Source of the DNA: an uncultured Lachnospiraceae bacterium
GTDB taxonomy: Bacteria; Bacillota; Clostridia; Lachnospirales; Lachnospiraceae
Direction of reading: 5' to 3'
Assembly: GCA_949840805.1 (NCBI GenBank)
Contig: CATKXR010000028.1
Location: 1 to 56,283, forward strand
Length of the DNA: 56,283 nt
In this document: piece after piece, positions 53,091-56,283 of the stretch
Layout of the letters: each line of letters begins with the position of its first letter
How positions within the stretch are numbered: position 1 is the first letter of the stretch
Position numbers and translations under genes: made by a program
Notes under the pieces: generated by a model
Seen by the model: only the letters and a program-made list of their open reading frames with translations
Database searches by the model: none
What the model was told of the DNA's origin: nothing

Positions 53091-53575
53091 CCCTCCAATC
53101 CCACATATTCCAAAATCTTGTTACGGGCAAACTTTCCAATTTCTTCCAGATATTCTTCCTGGCTCCAGTCGATACTCGCCTGCACCGCCTCAAAATCATT
53201 CGCCCACTGCACAAACAGCTGTTCCCAAGTAATCCTATCAACGTTGTTCAGCCTCCTGTGCTCCTCCAGCATACCAACGTAAACAAGGGAAATTTCCACC
53301 AGGTTCTCAAATGCCTTGTTATAAGCCATTTTCTCCTGCCGCTGATCCTGCAATTGAATTTCCTCTTCGTACTCGTAACGCATATTTACCGGGCCGCCGT
53401 TGACTTTACCCATTTTCCAGTCGGAACCATGAATGCTGAAGGAGAAATAATCATCTCCCTTTGTCGTGAGACTTGCCATCGTCTCATATCCATTTCTTTT
53501 TACAGTCTCCGCAATTCCGTTAATCAGTGGTAAAACCTCCAGACAAAGACCTCTAAATTTTTCTTTGTTATCCAT
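53087..53575 (-). CDS. element protein of unknown function
   Basis: 162 aa, ATG 53575 with AGGAGGT. Helical N-terminus (GLCLEVLPLINGIAETVKRN), central beta part (DYFSFSIHGSDWKMGKVNGG) and acidic helical C-terminus. Not recognised. Its start codon lies inside the end of the 53568-53738 gene. Confidence 0.6.
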   Translation of the reverse strand: MDNKEKFRGLCLEVLPLINGIAETVKRNGYETMASLTTKGDDYFSFSIHGSDWKMGKVNGGPVNMRYEYEEEIQLQDQRQEKMAYNKAFENLVEISLVYVGMLEEHRRLNNVDRITWEQLFVQWANDFEAVQASIDWSQEEYLEEIGKFARNKILEYVGLEG

Positions 53576-53738
53576 TCTTGACCTCCTTAACTGCGGTGAC
53601 TACGCCGCCGATTAAATGCCATGCCTTAATGTACTGGTTCCCTTTGCTCCTTGCCTTCGATTCGTCCCTAGCCTCGCGCTTTACAGAAGAGTCGCATCCG
53701 GATTCATCTTCATATATGAACACCCGATATTTCTTCAT
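53568..53738 (-). CDS. small element protein of unknown function
   Basis: 56 aa (MKKYRVFIYEDESGCDSSVK...) ending WHLIGGVVTAVKEVKNG. ATGA overlap with the upstream gene stop (53735-53738) and overlap with the next start support it. Short beta-hairpin-like N-terminus; no family known. Confidence 0.55.
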   Translation of the reverse strand: MKKYRVFIYEDESGCDSSVKREARDESKARSKGNQYIKAWHLIGGVVTAVKEVKNG

Positions 53739-54124
53739 GCGTCCTTTGCCTCCTTTACAAGTGCCTCGGCCTCTTCCTGGCTCTCAAACCAATCATGGTA
53801 GATGTCTTTCCTCCTTGTGCTTTTGAAGTCATTCTCCGGCTTACTGACTGCCTCAACCGTGCTGGTAATGTTCGCTACCACCCTGCCGCTGTCATATACA
53901 GCCGTTGTCACGCACCAGAATGTTTTCATGCCTCCCAGGGTAAGCTCATAGGCATCTGCCTCCTCTTTCGTTAGCGGTTCCCGATATTCAATGAATCCCC
54001 AAGCTTCCCGACCAATTTCCTCGCAGAAAGTCTTCGTGTCAAAGTTCTCAATTCTCTCAACTGCTTCCATTTTGGGAAGGCCCCCCGGCATAACCGGGCG
54101 CCATATGCTGTAATATTTAACCAT
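53735..54124 (-). CDS. element protein of unknown function
   Basis: 129 aa from the ATG at 54124 (AAAGGAG 7 nt upstream), MVKYYSIWRPVMPGGLPKME. The motif FIEYREPLTKEEADAYELTL is followed by beta strands (WCVTTAVYDSGRVVANITST). Resembles 'defence-like' or host-interaction proteins of conjugative elements only in overall style; no name assigned. The upstream gene's stop lies within its leader. Confidence 0.6.
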   Translation of the reverse strand: MVKYYSIWRPVMPGGLPKMEAVERIENFDTKTFCEEIGREAWGFIEYREPLTKEEADAYELTLGGMKTFWCVTTAVYDSGRVVANITSTVEAVSKPENDFKSTRRKDIYHDWFESQEEAEALVKEAKDA

Positions 54125-54126
54125 CC

Positions 54127-54705
54127 TCATGCTCCTTTCGCCGCCTGGAGAACTAGGCATCCTGTATTTTTCTTCACATACCATTTCATGTACTTCTTTC
54201 TCTCAGCCGCTTTCGGACTTTTAAGCGGAGTAATGTTTTTCAGATATTCCGCCTTAATCCAAACCTTATTGCCCTCTTTATCCTTGCATCCGGCAATCAA
54301 TTCTGTACCATATCCGTTATATGTCGGGCGCTCCCCTACCCAAAACACATTAAGAATTGTTCCCTTTGGAATTTTTCGCCCTCTGACAACCTTGGCTGTT
54401 ATCCCGGCTTCAATGCTATTTTTCTTTTCGATGACGCTCCGGCAAAAATCCTCATAGGCTCTGCGCTTTAATGTTCGGATAATGTCTCTGGCCACTTCTT
54501 TGCTTACCTCTATCTCAACCTTTGTTCCGATAAAATCGCGTCCGTCTGCTCCGTAGTAGCCAACGTTGACCGATTCAAATTGGTGATTTTCCATATCCCA
54601 TACATGGGCGTATTCGCTGACCATTCCGTCCATCCAGTAATGCTCACTGGTATCCAAAACGGCTCCCTGGTATAATGCTGTTCCATCTGCTTTAATAAGT
54701 GCCAT
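54127..54705 (-). CDS. element protein of unknown function
   Basis: 192 aa (MALIKADGTALYQGAVLDTS...). Middle helical stretch EVARDIIRTLKRRAYEDFCR, then KGTILNVFWVGERPTYNGYG and GCKDKEGNKVWIKAEYL, which look like SH3-like strands. The basic C-terminus (SPKAAERKKYMKWYVKKN) suggests nucleic-acid contact. Not recognised. Confidence 0.6.
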   Translation of the reverse strand: MALIKADGTALYQGAVLDTSEHYWMDGMVSEYAHVWDMENHQFESVNVGYYGADGRDFIGTKVEIEVSKEVARDIIRTLKRRAYEDFCRSVIEKKNSIEAGITAKVVRGRKIPKGTILNVFWVGERPTYNGYGTELIAGCKDKEGNKVWIKAEYLKNITPLKSPKAAERKKYMKWYVKKNTGCLVLQAAKGA

Positions 54706-54751
54706 ATCCTCTCACTTTCTCCCTGCATTACCCGGCAGGGACGGGACGGAA

Positions 54752-54907
54752 TCAATAAGCATCGTCCGGAACTGTCATCCAATAGTCTTCTTCAGTTGCA
54801 TCATTATAAAATACACAATCTGCATCATTCCATGTATAATGCTGACCATTCCAGTAAAACGATTCCACAACCATATCATCTAAGCTGTGAGAATAAATAT
54901 ATCTCAT
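54752..54907 (-). CDS. small acidic protein
   Basis: 51 aa from ATG 54907 (MRYIYSHSLDDMVVESFYWN), with GGAGGG upstream. Rich in Asp, Tyr and Trp. Acidic proteins of this size in phages sometimes mimic DNA or inhibit host enzymes, but nothing shows that here. Confidence 0.55.
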   Translation of the reverse strand: MRYIYSHSLDDMVVESFYWNGQHYTWNDADCVFYNDATEEDYWMTVPDDAY

Positions 54908-54951
54908 ATCTTCCCTCCGTTTCTCCCGGCGCATCCCCGCCAGGTAGAATT

Positions 54952-55590
54952 TTATGCCTGCTCTCCCTCCTGGGTTTCTTTCTTTTTCCTCCTGGACGGT
55001 GCCTTCTTTTCACCAGTAGATGCCCGCCTGGTTCTTTTAGGCTTTTCCGGCTCTTTATCCTCATTTACAGGCTCAGGCAACGTTTCTTCTGCCTTTTCCA
55101 TAGGAATTACCGTCTCTGCCTCTTCCGGCTGAATCTGGGTCTCCTGCTCCGGCAATCTCTCCTGCAGTTTGTACCGCTTACGGATAGAGGCGATCATCAG
55201 TGCCACTTCCGCATTAACCAGCTCCTTATCCTCGTCCGTCAAACCTGCAGACAGATCCTCTCTCTCCTGCCAACACCCTGCGTTATCCAGAAACGAATCA
55301 ATAACTCTCTTAGCCTTGTCATGCTTAACATCCCATTTCATCATAGTGTTTTTCCTCCTTGTGCTTTCCGCATATTCTTTTACTATTGCCTTGCCCTGCT
55401 CTATCGCCTCCGGAATATCAACGCCGATCTGCTGGTAGAAATCCGGATGAACGATACACTCATAGGCTCTCGCCATCTTAGTTCTCTGCTCCTGCGTCAT
55501 TCCAATACGAAAATCCTTTGCTATCTGCAACGCTTTCTTCCAGTCCTGCTCCCGAACCGATCTTCTTACGATGTCCGACTTCTTAATCAT
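54952..55590 (-). CDS. element protein with internal start and lysine-rich tail
   Basis: 212 aa. N-terminal domain (about 1-75; REQDWKKALQIAKDFRIGMT, ARAYECIVHPDFYQQIG) is widespread in Clostridia elements. Then RKNTMMKWDVKHDKAKRVID begins a second region. An AAGGAGG (55354-55360) sits 9 nt before the internal ATG-ATG (55344), so a ~130-aa product may also be made, or two genes have fused. The C-terminus is a Glu/Pro/Lys-rich, basic-ended tail (RRASTGEKKAPSRRKKKE) like nucleic-acid-binding tails. Confidence 0.65.
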   Translation of the reverse strand: MIKKSDIVRRSVREQDWKKALQIAKDFRIGMTQEQRTKMARAYECIVHPDFYQQIGVDIPEAIEQGKAIVKEYAESTRRKNTMMKWDVKHDKAKRVIDSFLDNAGCWQEREDLSAGLTDEDKELVNAEVALMIASIRKRYKLQERLPEQETQIQPEEAETVIPMEKAEETLPEPVNEDKEPEKPKRTRRASTGEKKAPSRRKKKETQEGEQA

Positions 55591-55598
55591 TCGCTTCT

Positions 55599-55802
55599 CT
55601 ATATCAAAGTCACCTCATCCTTCAGATCGATGTAAAGATCATCCTCATACCAAGTAAAACACTTAAGCTTACTATCCAGATATTCCAGGACAAGAACCCT
55701 CTCCCAATCACCATGCACAAGTATGCGCATCTTTGGATCACGAACCCATATTTCCATATCACCGTTAATCAACCCAAGCTCCAAAATTTTCCTCAACGTC
55801 AT
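55599..55802 (-). CDS. small element protein of unknown function
   Basis: 67 aa from ATG 55802 (AGGGAG 9 nt upstream; another ATG three codons earlier has no room for an SD). MTLRKILELGLINGDMEIWV, then acidic beta strands (YEDDLYIDLKDEVTLI). The ILELG...D-E-I-W-V-R-D pattern is common in short phage proteins; not named. Confidence 0.6.
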   Translation of the reverse strand: MTLRKILELGLINGDMEIWVRDPKMRILVHGDWERVLVLEYLDSKLKCFTWYEDDLYIDLKDEVTLI

Positions 55803-55818
55803 ATCTGTCATCTCCCTA

Positions 55819-56016
55819 TCAGTATAAAATTTCCATCAGTAGCTTACGTTTAAACTTTTCAAAAATCTTTGTTGCCCTCTTTTCGCCATCAACAACGAAT
55901 AACATCTCAATATTGTTTTCCTTTTTGGAAACCTTAATTATCCCGAAACATATCACCTTAAACTCAAATGAAGGATATACTGTTCCCAATAGTTCTATCA
56001 CCCGCTCTGCTTTCAC
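55819..56016 (-). CDS. small element protein of unknown function
   Basis: 65 aa, GTG start at 56016 with AAAGGCGGAAA. MKAERVIELLGTVYPSFEFK then alternating beta/basic segments. Not recognised. Confidence 0.5.
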   Translation of the reverse strand: MKAERVIELLGTVYPSFEFKVICFGIIKVSKKENNIEMLFVVDGEKRATKIFEKFKRKLLMEILY

Positions 56017-56061
56017 ATTTCCGCCTTTCCGGGAAGCGGGTTTTACCCCGCTTCCTCAAAT

Positions 56062-56271
56062 TCACAACATAATTGGTTTCTTTTTTGTATCTACACACAG
56101 GGAATAGTCAAAGTCGAAGGAAGTATCCAACCTCAAGTCATGACCTTCTGCTTCTAATTTCTGGAAATCTTCATCCTCCAGGGACTTTACTATATATTTT
56201 CCTGTTGCAATATCAACATCGATGAACTCTACATATCGGATATGATAATAACACCCGTTCGGTGTTTTCAT
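56062..56271 (-). CDS. small element protein at right edge
   Basis: 69 aa from ATG 56271 (MKTPNGCYYHIRYVEFIDVD...). Acidic middle (SLEDEDFQKLEAEGHDLRLD). Only 12 nt precede it, so its SD and true start cannot be fully judged. The element continues beyond the window. Confidence 0.5.
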   Translation of the reverse strand: MKTPNGCYYHIRYVEFIDVDIATGKYIVKSLEDEDFQKLEAEGHDLRLDTSFDFDYSLCVDTKKKPIML

Positions 56272-56283
56272 GTAACCGCTCCG

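Noticed and set aside
1..56283. CRISPR arrays, tRNA or rRNA genes
   Set aside because: No regularly spaced repeats and no tRNA or rRNA signature seen on either strand; the only certain RNA gene is rnpB.
40640..56283. calling the right-hand element a complete prophage
   Set aside because: No integrase, terminase, portal, capsid or lysis genes are in the window, so phage, plasmid and conjugative element cannot be told apart.

Overview
The window looks like chromosome from a gut Lachnospiraceae (Clostridium cluster XIVa type). The grounds are a low-GC Gram-positive gene set (Rex, CvfB, MsmK-type ATPase, FtsEX with an EnvC-like M23 protein, CtpA-like S41 protease), strong Shine-Dalgarno sites, choline-binding-type secreted proteins and a DUF5688 protein. 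Species cannot be named from sequence alone.

Layout. (1) Positions 1-6303 are a decayed accessory patch bounded by two direct copies of an Rpn-family (PD-(D/E)XK) gene: a whole one (228-1232) and a 5'-truncated one (5864-6298). Between them lie a frameshifted gene, two secreted transglutaminase-like proteins and a broken IS630 transposase. (2) Positions 6307-13067 read leftward as MATE transporter, jetA, jetB, jetC, which is a Wadjet-type SMC anti-plasmid operon. The nuclease gene jetD is not visible; the truncated Rpn fragment sits directly after the jetC stop. (3) Positions 13177-39263 are mostly core: CorC-like protein, NdoA/MazF toxin, alr, NAD(P)HX repair enzyme, rex, ABC-F protein, RNase P RNA, ctp-envC-ftsX-ftsE, CdaR-like regulator, sugar-ABC ATPase, methyltransferase, cvfB, acyl-ACP thioesterase, YhcH/kduI uronate genes, an 826-aa membrane-anchored protein, DUF5688 and feoAB. 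(4) Positions 39368-40643 hold an iron-sulfur flavoprotein and its TetR regulator. (5) Positions 40640-56283 are a phage- or plasmid-like element, nearly all on the minus strand and running off the right edge. It carries a primase remnant, holin-like toxin, PP-loop reductase, ASCH protein, ParB, Dam, Rha, HNH nucleases, an XRE regulator and many small unknown genes. No integrase, portal or capsid gene is seen.

How genes work together. FtsE/FtsX probably gate the adjacent M23 hydrolase, with an S41 protease alongside. alr, ndoA and the NAD(P)HX enzyme form a conserved Firmicutes neighbourhood. kduI and yhcH suggest uronate use. feoA-feoB import ferrous iron. Several promoters match consensus closely with 17-bp spacers (rex, rnpB, tetR, feoAB, thioesterase, DUF5688), some with palindromes that look like operators.

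Most unusual points: the jetABC operon without a visible jetD, next to an Rpn fragment; a ParB / ASCH / non-coding RNA-like / PP-loop block; a DUF6273/C-type-lectin-like variable-looking C-terminus without a reverse transcriptase; and three element genes each broken by one stop or frameshift.
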